Below are positions 34,216 through 47,500 of a stretch of 64,000 bases of DNA, piece by piece. This DNA is from Coffea arabica (taxonomy: Eukaryota > Streptophyta > Magnoliopsida > Gentianales > Rubiaceae): the NCBI RefSeq assembly GCF_036785885.1, contig NC_092317.1:6202501-6266500 (forward strand), given 5' to 3'. Position 1 is the first letter of the stretch. Each line of letters begins with the position of its first letter. Below the pieces are notes generated by a model. That model had not been told where the DNA came from, did no database searches, and saw only the letters and a list, made by a program, of their open reading frames with translations. The position numbers were made by a program, and so were the translations under genes.

Positions 34216-36783
34216 TTAGCTATTCAAACTGGGCTCAGGTTCTGAGTCCGGTTGCTTGGGGACTGTAGGAGGAACAATGGCACCACCATTCATTCTAGCA
34301 CGTGCCTCGGCAAACATCCTCTGTTGCTCAGCCAATGCTTCTTCTTCAGTCATTTCAGCTCCATTGCTCCACTTCCCAGCTCTTACAGTATCCTGTCAGA
34401 AAACAATTTCACCAGCGACAAGCAAAATATCTCAGGCGGTCTGACAAAAATACTCAAGACAGTTGATTTCCCTTTAAGTGCTCATCAAGTTTAAACTTGA
34501 TTCCAAGCACCAGATTTTGTTTTGGGAAAGAAAGAGAGATTGAAATAAATGAAATGTTCAATCAAACAAATATGACTTAAAATATATTCCAAATCCAAAT
34601 TGTAAGGCGTCAGAACAACATTATAGAGGATATCTGAGACTGTTTCCATGGATTTGATTGAAATCAAAATTTTGACTATCGCAACATGCAGGAACCACAA
34701 TTCACTGCAGTTAGATACTCGTAAAACAACAATTTTGGAATTAAAATGTAACAGCCTCCCAGAATTCTCCCCATTTTGACAACTCTAGGCATTATAACAG
34801 AGCTAATAATCGGAAACTTTCAAACGGCCCCTTAAGTCAGTTGACTAGATTCAAAACATAGCATCTATGCTGTTGAAACCAGGACAGAAGTAAAAGGGAG
34901 ATGAATACTCACCATAGTCTCATTTCTGTGTTGTTCATAAGCAGCATGAACTTCTTCGATGTAATCCCCAAAACCAAGAACCTGCCACATATAAATTACC
35001 ATGATTACAAGATTCATCCTTCTCAAAAAAATGTAGTCAATTTTGGGTCAAAACTGAGATTGGGATTGATCTCATAAGCTGAATCAGCCCAAGACTGAAA
35101 CTCTATTTACAGAAATAATAAATACTGCCTGACAAAAAACACAGATTGAAAGATACTTATACAAAAGAAAAACTTAAGAACAGATTAGGCTCAAAGTACA
35201 AACCTCTAAAGCCTTCAAAACATGTTCAGGGGCAATCGTTCTTTTCTCTTCTTTGCCGCAAACTTCATTCGACTCTGATGAAATAAGATTAATGAACTCT
35301 GCAATAAAAAAGAACCGATCAAACATTAGAACCAAAAAAGAAAACTCATGAATCTTAACTTTGCCCAAAGTAGATTTAAGACTTGAGATTCAACATCAAA
35401 CAAACAGAAACTTCCAAGAGATGTCTAATAGGGCAGAAAACTTCAATCAAGCATAGATTAAATTATCCCACAATTGCACAAGAGACAGGAACATTAAATC
35501 CAACATCACATTCTGTTCCATCCTCTCAAGTGAACTCTGTCCTTAAATCTGGCTCTTTATCAAACTAATACTTCCAGTTCCCAAGCTTCAAATTTAAAGT
35601 CCAAGTTTGATTACCAAAAGATCACTTTGTATTCTCCTTTGCACGTCAATTTTAAGTTAGCATTTTATATTCAGACTTTGCACGCTTATTTACTATACAT
35701 GTAGACTGCAATGAAAAAGAAGGTGATATGACAAAAAGGAAAGTCTTATTCTTACAAGTTAGAAGATTAGTTGAATAAAAGAATTAACAACCACTGAAAG
35801 TAACCAGTTTAATTCCTAAAATGGTCCAATAAGAAATGATCAATGCCCTCACAATCACAGATATATCGGGGATGATGCCAATGGATCATATACAAATGAA
35901 ACTAAAAAGCATCTGTCACTACATACCTACACAGCATTCAATCAAAAGATCCTGTGCATCTCTTGCGACACGAACATCTGGAGGCAGCATCTCTTTAATA
36001 ATTTTTGTCATAGTGGCTGCAGGAAAGCATATCAATCAGCAAATAGTCAATTGAAGTTTCACATGCAAATGCACAAAAAATTGTTAAAAGAATGAACACA
36101 CAATTTCACACAATAATGAGGGGAAAAACTGGCATCAATGTCCCAAATCAATTAACCAGAAACGAACCCAGTTCACATAAAAAAATTTCTCCTCTTTTTT
36201 TTTTTTCCTTTGGCCTTTGACCTTCCTCATCACCAAGTGTAAACATAAATCACCATATTTAACATAATTGCTTTATTAAAAAAATAAAATTGGCCAACCG
36301 GCTGGAACCCTAGAATCCAATATAAAGCATGCCCAACATCCAAACACCTAAAACTCCAAAATTCAACAAAAATTCACAGAAAAAAGAAGCCCCTTTCAAC
36401 CAGAAAAGAATCCAGTTCACGTAAAAAATTTCTCTTTTCTCTTTTTGCTTTGGCTTTTGAAATTGCTCATCATATATTTACATAATTGCTTTATTAAAAA
36501 ACTGGCCAAATGGCTGGAACCCTAGAATCATCTAAATAGCATGCCAGACATTAACCACCTAAAATCCAAAATCTAACAAAAATTGACAGAAAAAAAGTCC
36601 CTTTTAACAAGAATAGCAGCTCAAAAGTATATAGACCCGATAAGGGACAAGAAACAAAAATTTGCAAAAAAAAAAAAAATTCTGCATATTCATACAGGAA
36701 CAGTAATAAGATAGGGATCAAATCGAACCTTTAGGAAGAGAAGCGTCTTCTTTTGTTCGCCCAACTATGTCCATCGGTTCCAT
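34216..36783 (-). CDS. NC2B: Negative cofactor 2 beta / Dr1 homologue (NF-YB13-like)
   Basis: Five coding exons on the minus strand: 36783-36729, 36016-35927, 35298-35204, 34981-34913, 34392-34216, giving 161 residues. Residues 1-95 form an H2B-type histone fold: MEPMDIVGRTKEDASLPKAT, KIIKEMLPPDVRVARDAQ, ECCVEFINLISSESNEV, KRTIAPEHVLKALEVLGFG, EEVHAAYEQH. The C-terminal part has EMTEEEALAEQQRMFAEARA and ends in a Pro/Glu-rich tail. It is the beta subunit of NC2, which with NC2-alpha binds TBP on DNA and blocks TFIIB/TFIIA entry in the nucleus. The length fits plant members. A leader intron (36791-36917) precedes the start codon. Intron 1 holds a tandem duplication listed separately. Confidence 0.95.
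36155..36620. repeat. Tandem duplication of about 235 bp in NC2-beta intron 1
   Basis: Two direct copies, about 36155-36398 and 36399-36620. Each starts with ACCAGAAA...CAGTTCAC, runs through a TTTCTC/T-rich part, CATAATTGCTTTATTAAAAA and GGCTGGAACCCTAGAATC, and ends with ACAAAAATT(C/G)ACAGAAAAAA. They differ by several substitutions and indels. Confidence 0.85.
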
Positions 36784-38580
36784 TATTGGCCTTCAAAATA
36801 AAATGAAATCACAAGTCATGAACTTCACAGCAAATATCAGATACAATTATATTAAATAAAAGCGAAGATAGAGATCTAAAGCTCGAAGAAGGCAAAATTC
36901 AGAAAAAGTACACTCACCAGCAGATACAATGGCGAATCGGAGGAAACAGAGAGGAGAGAGGGATAGATCGGTCGGTTTATAATCAACCGATTGGAAGATT
37001 ACGAAAAGCTACAGAAGTAGGCGATCGGAGGCGGAGGCGGTCGTTGGTGTTCATATTCATGGTGGTTGTCGATGATTATAGAGAGAGAAAGAGAAGAAGC
37101 GGAGGCGACTAGGGCAACAATTCTTCTCGAAAGCGCGTTGGATTTGGACACTCCCACGCGCTAGAGAGGGCGTGGGGACGATCCACTGTGGGACCCCAAT
37201 TGGAAAGGTTCCTGATTGGTCCGTGATGAGTACGTGCGGGGTGGAGAGTGGATGAGGTGACGATTAAACTTATGGGGCGGTGTTTATATAGTTTCCGTCT
37301 CGAGGCACGAGAGAGGAAGAAAAAACAGTTGGATCGGAATTGGAATTTGCCAATGAGACAGGGAGAGTGTTACGGGAGGAGCCTGGGGGATGGATTTGGA
37401 TTGTTGCGGAGTGTGACCCGTCAGGAACTCACAGTCTCTTTGTTGGGTTCAATGGGCTGTGATCTGTGTGCATTTTGGGCTTTGGAATCCGGCTGAAAGG
37501 TTAATGGTAGATTCGTCAACTTCCACATTCTTTGTGCTCTAGTTTCTTTTTATTTTTTATATTAAAAATTCTTTTTGAAAATAAAACCAAGAATGATGAA
37601 TATGGTCTATGCCCCTAGTGGATTTGGGGTAGGTACAATTGGCTTTAGGTACGATTATTGTATTTTTTTTAATGATTTAATATACATTTACGTAACTTTG
37701 TCGTATTTCATGATATATAATAAAAAGGTACGTGAGTGTGCACTAAATTATGAAAAGAATACAACAACTGTATCAATTGCATCTAAGGTTAATTATACCT
37801 ATTCCATTCCCGTCCCTAGCTATCTTCAAAATTTTTTGAACAAACTTGATGCAAAAAGTAGAGACGAATGAAAGGGATATAAAAAAAAACTTTAATAGAC
37901 ACTTTTTAATATTAGTTGTATTTTTATTAGATTCCCGTATGTGTGCAAATATAAGAAAAAGATTACACATCAGATTTTAGGACTAGATATTGCGCGTCTC
38001 AAATTTTACACTTTGAGTAGCATTACATAAAATTCTATTAAATAAATAAAAAAAAAGAACATGAGTAAATCTTTCCTACACTGACGATGTATACACTATC
38101 ATCATTGGATTCATGACATGTGTACAAAAGTTGAATTTTAAATTTAAATTTTGTCTAGTTGTCATTCATCCAACGCTGATAGTTCTAGTGTATACACAAT
38201 TTTTTCTCGAAAATTGTTTGCTTAATGTTAACTCAGAAGCAAATAGTTTAGTAAAATTGGTAAGGGGATTGACAACCCCTCAGAGCTGTTCAAGTTCTAA
38301 AGCCCAAGGCCTGCCTGGGCCACATAGGGAATGAAGCCCATGATTTGCCGCTAAGCACGCTTTTAGTCTTTAATTTTTGATCAGCGAAAAGCAAAAAAGT
38401 CGTGCCCATTAAAACATCATATTGCACGTCTTCAATGGGAGCTTCTGCTGCTGCTGCTTCTTTTTCTTCTTCATCATTCTCGAATCAAAACTTCTTCCTG
38501 CACAAGTAGTATAACAATCAAGCAGAATTAGGGTCACGTTGATCACATTAACTCATAATTGATAATTCTATTCAGAAAAT
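36784..38580. promoter_or_regulatory. Divergent intergenic region between NC2-beta (-) and TOUGH (+)
   Basis: About 1.8 kb separates the two start codons. The NC2-beta leader intron is 36791-36917 (minus strand: GTGAGT donor at the right, AAG acceptor at the left), and a GA-rich minus-strand leader extends to about 37130. The middle (37500-38300) is AT-rich without a recognised element. The stretch 38430-38580 is the TOUGH 5' leader. Confidence 0.55.
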
Positions 38581-41500
38581 ATGGACAGCGATGAAGAAGA
38601 TTTCGTGTTCTACGGAACACCAATAGAACGCGAAGAAGAAATCACCTCTCGTAAGAAGAAGGCTGTCGCTGAAGCCTCTGGTCAGTTACGAACCGCCGTC
38701 CCCTGGAAGCAAGAGGTAATTTTGCTTATAAGTTTTGTTTTTGTTGTCTTTCAGAAGTTGTTTAATCAATTTTTAGGTTTGCAATTGGTATGCGTTGACA
38801 AATTTGAGCTAAATTTGAAGTTTTATTAAGTAATAAACTTATTAATATCCTTGACTAATACCACCTGAAAAATGAATATGTGTTATTAGTCTTATAAGCT
38901 AGTAGGTTGCTGAAATTTGCTTCTCTGTAATGTCATTTTTGGTCGTTGGCAGTTTGATTAATTTTAATTTCTTTTTCGCTTTTAAGTTGCATTTTCTTCT
39001 GAGGGATCGCATGAACTGATTTGCATTTGCACTCTTGTTTAATAATCTGTTTTAGTAATCTGTGTTGGTAGATGGAATCTAAATAGTCTTGGCCAATATG
39101 GAATTTTTTTTTTTTCAGGTTAGAGATGAAGAAGGGAGGAGGAGGTTTCATGGGGCATTTACTGGTGGATTTTCGGCTGGTTATTATAATACAGTTGGCT
39201 CTAAAGAGGGTACGATTTTCTTGGTAATTATTGTAGATGGTTAACAATTAAATTCCTTTATTGGACTATACATTGAGCTGTCTAACAAAAATTGCAGGAT
39301 GGACTCCACAGTCTTTCACATCTTCTCGGAAGAGCAGAGCTGAATTTAAGCAACAAAGTGTTCAGGACTTTTTGGATGAGGATGAAAAAGATGTATGACT
39401 GTTGCTCATTTATCTTTGAATTCATAGAATAAAGTCTGAGTATGTCTGTAATATGTCATCACCTTGGAAAATGTATGCAGTAGATACCGATTATGTCTGT
39501 GATATGTTCTTCACCTTGGAAAATGTATGCAGTAGATAAGGAATCATTTTAGGTTGTACTCTGTGTTATTTATGTTTTGGGTCTCAATTTAATTGTCATG
39601 TAATATGGATAACAGGCTACATTCTTTTGTTGATATTTATGGACTATTATTGAGATGCATTCAGAAACAGAGCATCTTCTTATTTCCTTATAGTTCTGCC
39701 GGTCAAGAATTCTGAAATGTCTTTTCGTTTATGGTTTCCTGCTTGTGGTTTGGCTCCACTTTTGATTTTATGTTAGGATATATCTTGTTAATAGCATATT
39801 TCTATGATGCAGAGTTTTTTTTTTTTCTTTATTTTTTTCCTTTACTTCCTTCACCTATTTGATCTTTATTATCAGTTTTCAAAAATAATTGTTAGTAAAC
39901 TAAATTATATAACTTCTTGAAATTCCTAAATTTTTTTTCCTGACTAGAAGTGTATCTTCGTAGGTCATGTGTGTGACACTCAACATAGGGTCTGTGGAGG
40001 CCAACAAAGAAAACACTTCTACATCAATTAGTAATCTAGACGAATGCTTGTTCAAGATAAAAGAATCTAACTTTTCAAGGGACTGTTTCACTTTTAAAGA
40101 AGTGATGGATTTTTTGGAACCAAATGCACCAAAGTGGCAGATTCTCGCTGTGAAAATCTACAATGTAAATTCAAAAATTGAAAAGAGAAACAATAAAATT
40201 TCTATTGATGTTAATACTTCTTACAGCTACAGATACAGAAGAATTTTTTCAAATATTTTCATATCTTTGTGCATTTTTTGCTCTTTCTTATGAATTTCGT
40301 AAGGGCTAGATAAGAAGGAAGGGATACGTCACGGACTCATCCAAAGGGCATAAAAATCATTGATTTTTTCCTTGTTTCCAGACTCTTCTGTTTAATGGTT
40401 ACCTTAAGAGATAAATGGGCTAGAGGTTGTGATATTAATTTTGCATTATTTTGCTATTTCAAACATGTAGATTGGATATTTACCAACGTCTGTGGGACTT
40501 CAGTGTGAAACTTTAATTGATACCTGCAAGTGCCTTCTAATGAAGTAGTGGTTGGTTTCCTTTTTTTGGTTTAAAAAAAATTAATTTGTATATTTATAGG
40601 AATTAGAGGGTCGCTCCCTGGAGACGTCTATGCAGTTTGATACATTTGGGTTCACTGCAGCAGAACTTGCTCGGAAACAAGCTGAGAAGGAACAAGAGAA
40701 GAGGTTTGTTTGAAGTTCTTATAGCATACATATATTTATAGGCTGTGCAAAATCATCCCTTTTACTTGCAATTTGTTGAAAAACTTAGTAGCTGGTATTA
40801 ATGTTTAGATCTTATTTAAAACCTAAAAAAACCCGGAACTAGACTTAAAGTGTTGTTATAAGCTTAAAGTATAGACTGTTATGTATCCAGAACTGTCGTG
40901 CATAGTAATGATTTGTCGATAACGAAGCTGTTAATGCTACCTTTTCCTTGGAATTCTGATTGGTGTTTTTCAGGCCCTCAGCTATTCCTGGACCCGTTCC
41001 TGATGAAGTATTAGTTCCAGCCTCAGAATCAATTGGTAAGTTTGACTTGTAGATGCAATGAAGTGTTTACTCATTTTGATTAATTTATTGTCTTTTATTA
41101 AGGGCAAACTGTGTTGATCAGGGATCAAATTACTATTGAAGATGGGATGGAGGCGTGGTCGTTCAATAAAGGAATCAAGTGCTAATTCTCTTTATGGTAT
41201 GCCTTCTGCAGGCGAATTCAGATGATGTTGCATTAGTGTAATAATTGACATTGTAATCTGGAAGTGTTTTTTCTGTTCTAAGTTTTCCAAAAATGTGGGT
41301 GAGGATTTTTATTTTGTAAAAATCTTGGGGAGAGGTCTTGCTTCTATTTGCAATTAACTAAAGTTGTCATAGAAACAGTCTCAAATATGAAGCATTCACA
41401 GTTCTTTACTTTAATTCTTTCTAGCATTGTCCATTATTATTATTAATTTTTTTATTGCATCTTTGGTTGAATTATTTCTGGGCAAGATCGTAGTTTTCAT

Positions 41501-44500
41501 TTCCTTTTCTATTGTGGTGAAAGCATCCCGTCAATTTTACTTGTGCTCGATAATAAAGAAAAATTAATAGACATGAATTTTAATTGCAACTATTTGTAAA
41601 TATAATAGTAGCTCCTAAACAGCGTGTGCTATGCTTAGAGCTAATAAAATTAGACCAGTGTCTTTAGACATTCTTTCAGACTAAATGGAGTTTAAGCTGA
41701 ATAATTGTTGAAGAATGGAATTTGTCGTAGTTTTTAATGATTCAGAAACTTTTTGGCCTTCAATGCAGATCTTCGTAGAGAAGCTAGGAAAGCTTTTCTT
41801 GCACTTTCAGCTGGCGATACAGCTGGAAAGAGTGCAAGTTCTGAACTGGTTGACAATGACGTTGAGGATGTTACAGATCCGTCAGCTGACGATGGTACCG
41901 TTTTTTCCAGAAGTACACCAGTAAGTCTGTTGCCATGCTTATGCTGTGAATCAAATACAGAAATGTTATCTGCTAGTAATTGGACTTCTAATTTGCTGAT
42001 ATATTGATTTTGTTTCAGTACCTTTTGTTTATGATGCTTTGACTTTTGAGTCAAATTGTCTATTTTGCGCAACAGCAATTGAAGTTCATGTAGTTTATTC
42101 AAGCTGCAAAGTCTCAGAAAAATATAATGTTGGTCTTAAAGTATCTTATTCTTCATTTAGACATTTGTAGAAGGAATAACTAAATTATTTCTCCAAGAAA
42201 CAGTCAGGTTCATGAAAAGCTTCAAAGCTGAATTAGCAACAAAGAAAAATCTGGATTTGTTCTTTGCCAAGTGAAGGTTGTCTCGGTCTTTTGCTGCTTT
42301 GATCATTGAGAAGCAAAGACTAGGATGACACAACTTTTAACATTGTGCGCCTCAAGTATGAAGAAACAAAAATTATTGCTAATTGACGCATATTGTTTGT
42401 AGGAATTCTCCTCATAAGCTATTTGCTTGTTGGACTACCCAGTTACATAACACACTTTCGGGCTCAGTTATCTTTTTTATCATGAATATGATGGTTCTGT
42501 TAATTGCTTAAAAAATGTGGGGAAGAGGGGGTTTAGAGGAGAACTTTGTTCCTGTCACTTCTTTGGCTCAGATGGTGATGGGGAAGATGATTTCTTGTAT
42601 AGCGTTCTACATCTTGTATCTTATTTGATGCATTTTTATTTCGTGATCTAATCGGATTATTTCGTGGTCTAAATGTATCTTTCCAACTGTTCCATCTTGA
42701 GGTGATTTTCCCTCCTGAGGTGATTTTTCTGGATTGAGAATTATCTGTTCTTGAGGTGATTTTTCTGAATTCAGAATTATCTGTAGAATCATCGATTCAT
42801 GTGAGTCTGTTGTCTCTTTATCCAGGTGTATGTTCTCAATCCAAAACAGGACTCACATGGTTTAGGTTATGATCCTTTCAAGCATGCTCCTGAATTTAGG
42901 GGTACGTATTTTGTTGAAATGGCTAACTTTTTTGTTAACTTGAATTTAACTGATAGTCACTGTGTTTCTGCTTTTCTACCTGAAATTCAGAAAGGAAAAG
43001 ATCACGGATGTTGGGGACCAAGGAGACATTGCATCGGAAGCCTTTTCCAGTGGGTGATAGTCTGTTTGGTTTCAAATGTAATGTTATGCAAGTATTTTCA
43101 TATGACATATCTGCAATTTATTTTTTATCTCTAATTTTATACTCCATCTTCAATAGGATACATTGTTCTCCCTCTCTCTCCCTCACTCTTTCTTCCCCTC
43201 TCGCCCACACACACACACACACACACACAATCACTCTAGTTTGGTTGTTTAACTTGGTACTACGAATTTATCAGCAGGAAGGGTTGCACCGGGTTTTGGC
43301 ATTGGTGCTCTTGAGGATTATGATGCTGAAGATGAAGATGTATATGCCTCAGGTTGGTCCCTGCAATTTTGCTTGCATTTTCACTTTATCTGCATATCCT
43401 CCAGAGACCTGCTTTAGATAGTGTTTTCTTGCATCTCTACGGGTGTATGCCTTTGTGCATGTGATGTTGAGAATATGTGTTTTTAACATTTTTTTTAATT
43501 TCTGTTCCTATCGGCAGTCAAATATTGGGTTTTTTTTTGGCTTCCTTGCATAAACTCTTCTTAATGGAGAACTCAGATATCTGAAATTCTAGATGGTTTT
43601 ATTGGTGGCAACTTTGTTGTGTTCTTTCTTTTTCTTTTTATTTTTCTTTTTATTTTTCCAAAAAATTTTGTTTTAGTTTTGATATCTGACCCCTGATGTT
43701 TAAATAATGTCTAATTAAGATTGCATGCATTACTTCCTCCACAAATATTTGGTGGTTGTGGTTTCATTTTAAGGGGATTGCCAAGAAAATATTGGAGTAA
43801 TAGTTTTAGTCACTGTGCCAGGTTTGGTTGATCAAGCCTGTATACTTGCACAGATGTATAAGAGATTTACATGATGGTGATTGATTTGAAAGTAGAAGAA
43901 TGGAGCTAGAGAAGTAGAAGTGTAATTGCAGAATCTTTTCCCTCTGTTTGGTGAAGTGATCGAAAGACAGTAAAAAAATGGTGGGACAAGTAAACCCTCT
44001 TCTTTTTATCGCCTTCTATATCAAGTTAAAAGGTTCAGGAAACAGAATAAAATACTAAAGTTCAAAGTTAAAATCAAGTCAGTGAGGCATTGTTTGTTTT
44101 GAGGGAATAGGAGGGAAAGGAAAGTAAATGGAGGGATAAGGTTTTTGAAGGTTGGATTGGTTTTTAAGGTGGGAAAGGAAAGGATAGGGAGGGGAAGGGA
44201 GGGATAAGGTCTAGTTATTTTTGGTCAACTTAATTTCCATCCAAAAGTGGGTGGAAATGGAAGGAAAGGAAATCAAGATCAATAGAAATTCTAAAATTTC
44301 CTAAAAAACCTATGTTTTTACAAATTAGACTTTAACATTGTGGATAAAAACATAACTAATGCGCCATAATTTCCTTTCCTTCCCTAAGCCAAACAATATT
44401 TTTCATGTTTCCTTTCTTTTTCCTTCATATTTAATCCAAACAAGATGGTTCAAATCCACTTTCCTTTACTGTCCTTTCCTTTCTTTTCCACCAGAGTCCT

Positions 44501-47500
44501 TTCCTTTCCCTTGCTTCCCTTTCTTTCAGTCCAAACAGTGCCTAAAGGATTATGTGTAAAAATGCAAGTTGTTGATTTTGTCTACGTTATCTAAGTTTCT
44601 CTGTCCTGTCCTCCTTGCTTTAGTTCCTGTTCACAAACAAGATAAGGAAATGAATCCTTCATCTAGGTGAAGAGTTCCTTACACTCCCTGCTCACTCTCT
44701 GACTAAGCTGGATGTATTTTGTGGCAGTAGTGCTAAAGAAAGAATGACAAAGGGGATAGGAGAGAGCGTGCCACTATGTTTGAAAGAAAATCATTTACTG
44801 CACTGTTATAAACCTTTTGTCTTATTAAGATCATCTTTTGACTTGCAGCTTAAAGGCTGCTCTTTCTCACTAACTTTCTGTATCAGGTTATGACTTTGAA
44901 GAATCTTATGTTGAAGAAACTGAAGAGCCTTCTAAACCAATGAATGAGAATATAAAATTGTTGCGTAATAAGGAAGATGGACTCTTGCCAGGTTTTAAGG
45001 CTGCCTCAAATTCAGACTACCAGTTAGAAAGGTATTCTTAGAAGGTTTGCTTCTGGAATAATGCTTACTATTGTAATGTTTAGTTTTCTGCTGACGAGAA
45101 AATTCTTAAGAGCTTTGCTAATGATGAAACTTACCAATTAGCCAGGCCATTTATTGAATGGTTGAGTTGGTCAAAACTGAGCCATTTATGTCTTAGTTAT
45201 ATTAGTTATAGTGATGTGTGCTTTATTTTCTGTTTACAAGAATTTTGAAATGCGTTTATCTGTCTGCATGTGTAATTGAAGAACTACTAGTTCCCATTTG
45301 CTGCTGCATTAGCACATGCCAGATGCTTTATGTCTGCCATGGATAAATTTCATCAATCATCCATCGAAAGTTGTTGCCTGCACACCTGGCCCCATCATTT
45401 TAAGAGGATCTTTTTACTACTGATATATTTTCTTGTCTTAGTATGAGATAGATTTTGTTTCTATAATTACTTGTTGTCAATTTTTGTTAGATCTTTTTCC
45501 ATATTATCCTATATGCCATTTATTTAATTTGGCTGAAGAAAGCTGAATTTCTTGGCCATTTTTTTTTATCTTCCTGCTACTTAATTCTTTTATCTTGGGG
45601 TAGGGCTTCTGTATGACTTCTATTTTAATGTTTAACAGATTTGGTCCTCCAGTTATTCCTAAGGATTTTGTCCCCCATCATAAGTTTACTGCTCCACTAG
45701 ATGTTGGCAACAAAATCACTGAGGAAACTCCCCCTGAAGTTCCTCCTCCAGACGATAATAATCTCAAGCTCATGATTGATGGAATGGCAACTTTAGTAGC
45801 TCGCTGTGGCAAATTATTTGAGGACCTCTCTAGGCAAAAGAATCAGTCAAACCCATTATTTGCTTTTCTGTTTGGAGGAAATGGTCAGGATTATTATACA
45901 AGGAAGCTCTGGGAGGAAAGGCAGAAGCACAATGATGGCAAAAAGTGGCAATTGGATGGGAAAATTTTTCAAAATGTTAAGAAGATGACAGCTGAGAACC
46001 GTGGCAAAATTTTAGGGGAAAAGCCTCTTGAAAGAAGCCTTGAAGATACAGCTGTGACTGCTGCCTCTACTGATACCGTTAATCTACAATTCAATCTTGC
46101 AGATACATTCACGAAACCAGTTTCATTTGTGAGTCTCTCAATTATTTGTTTCCAGTTTCACTAGGAATATTTTTTTTTTCTTGTTTTAAGTGTAGGCCTT
46201 CTACTCATTCCAGCCTTAACCACATGCTATTTTGCATTACATTAGATTTTGTTTCCCTGAAAAAACTAAAAGGTCTTTACTTATTTTGCATCTTGAATCT
46301 AGGGTGAAGATCCAGAAGTTGTGAAACCTTTCCAAGATGACCCTGCAAAGCAAGCAAGGTTTGAACAGTTTTTGAAAGAGAAGTACCGTGGAGGACTACG
46401 CTCTATGGATGTTGGTGGGTCAAGTCAGATGTCAGAAGCTGCTCGTGCTCGTGAGAGATTAGAGTTTGAGGCTGCAGCTGAAGCTATCGAGAAAGGTAAA
46501 CAGGGAAAAGAAATTAATACCCCTAGTCAGTTGTTTGCAGGTGTACTACCTACAGCAGGGCTGCAGTTTACATCTGGTGAACCAGAGGTATGTGGTAAGG
46601 AATTTGTTTATATTAAAACCTTGCTGTTTCAGGATTGACTCATTAACTTCAGTATTTTCTGCAGCAAGCTAAAGCTAGTAAAGAAGAATTGATAAAAGAA
46701 AAAAGATATCCAAGACGGGAGGAGTTTCAGTGGCGGCCTTCCCCTATTCTGTGCAAGCGCTTTGATTTAATTGATCCTTATATGGGCAAGGTACTTTTCT
46801 TTTTCTTGGCTTTTTTTGGTTTTTAGGTTTTCTGCTTTTTTTTTTTTACTACTGTTGTTCAAGGTGTATGTTGTTGCCTTTTGCTATTCTTTAGGGTTCA
46901 TAATAACCTGTAAATTCTTTACTTGTAGTAGTTATGGGAAATGCATTCATTGAGAGCCTTAATTGCCGTTTATATAACTTCTTTCGAGTTGTTTGCTGGT
47001 GAAGGTATATCCAAATTGATTTCACCCGTCATCTAGTTTGTGTTGATCATTGGAGTGGCTAAAAGAGTACAACAACTTTGATTTTATTAAGTCAGTGCAT
47101 TAGGTTTTACATCTTTTTCATCTGACTGATCTTTTAACTTTTTGTTACACCTGTAACTGAATTTTAGCCGCACTCTACATGTTTGTTTTTTGAGGATTGT
47201 ATTTGTTGTATTTTTGTCTTAAGATAAATGGTTTGGCTGTGCACATTAATACTTGATATAAGCACCAACTGTGGCCAGATAATTTGCAAGTTTTTTTGGG
47301 AAAAGGCTAGACATAGTCATGACATATTAAATTGAATGAGAACAAGATAGAAAGTTTTAGTGATGTTATTGGGGGATTGAAACCGAAAATCATGTAAAGC
47401 TAAAGTAAAGGTTTGAAAAGTTCCTATACTTAATTTATTGGTTTGGGTGTTTCGGCATAAAACAATGTGAAATTTCTTCTTGAATGCAGTTAACCTTATC

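Noticed and set aside
39967-40293. Plus-strand frame of 108 residues inside TOUGH intron 3
   Set aside because: No family match, AT-rich codons, and the flanking exons join in frame without it.
41734-42102. Minus-strand frame of 122 residues over TOUGH exon 7
   Set aside because: Mirror of a conserved exon; no independent evidence.
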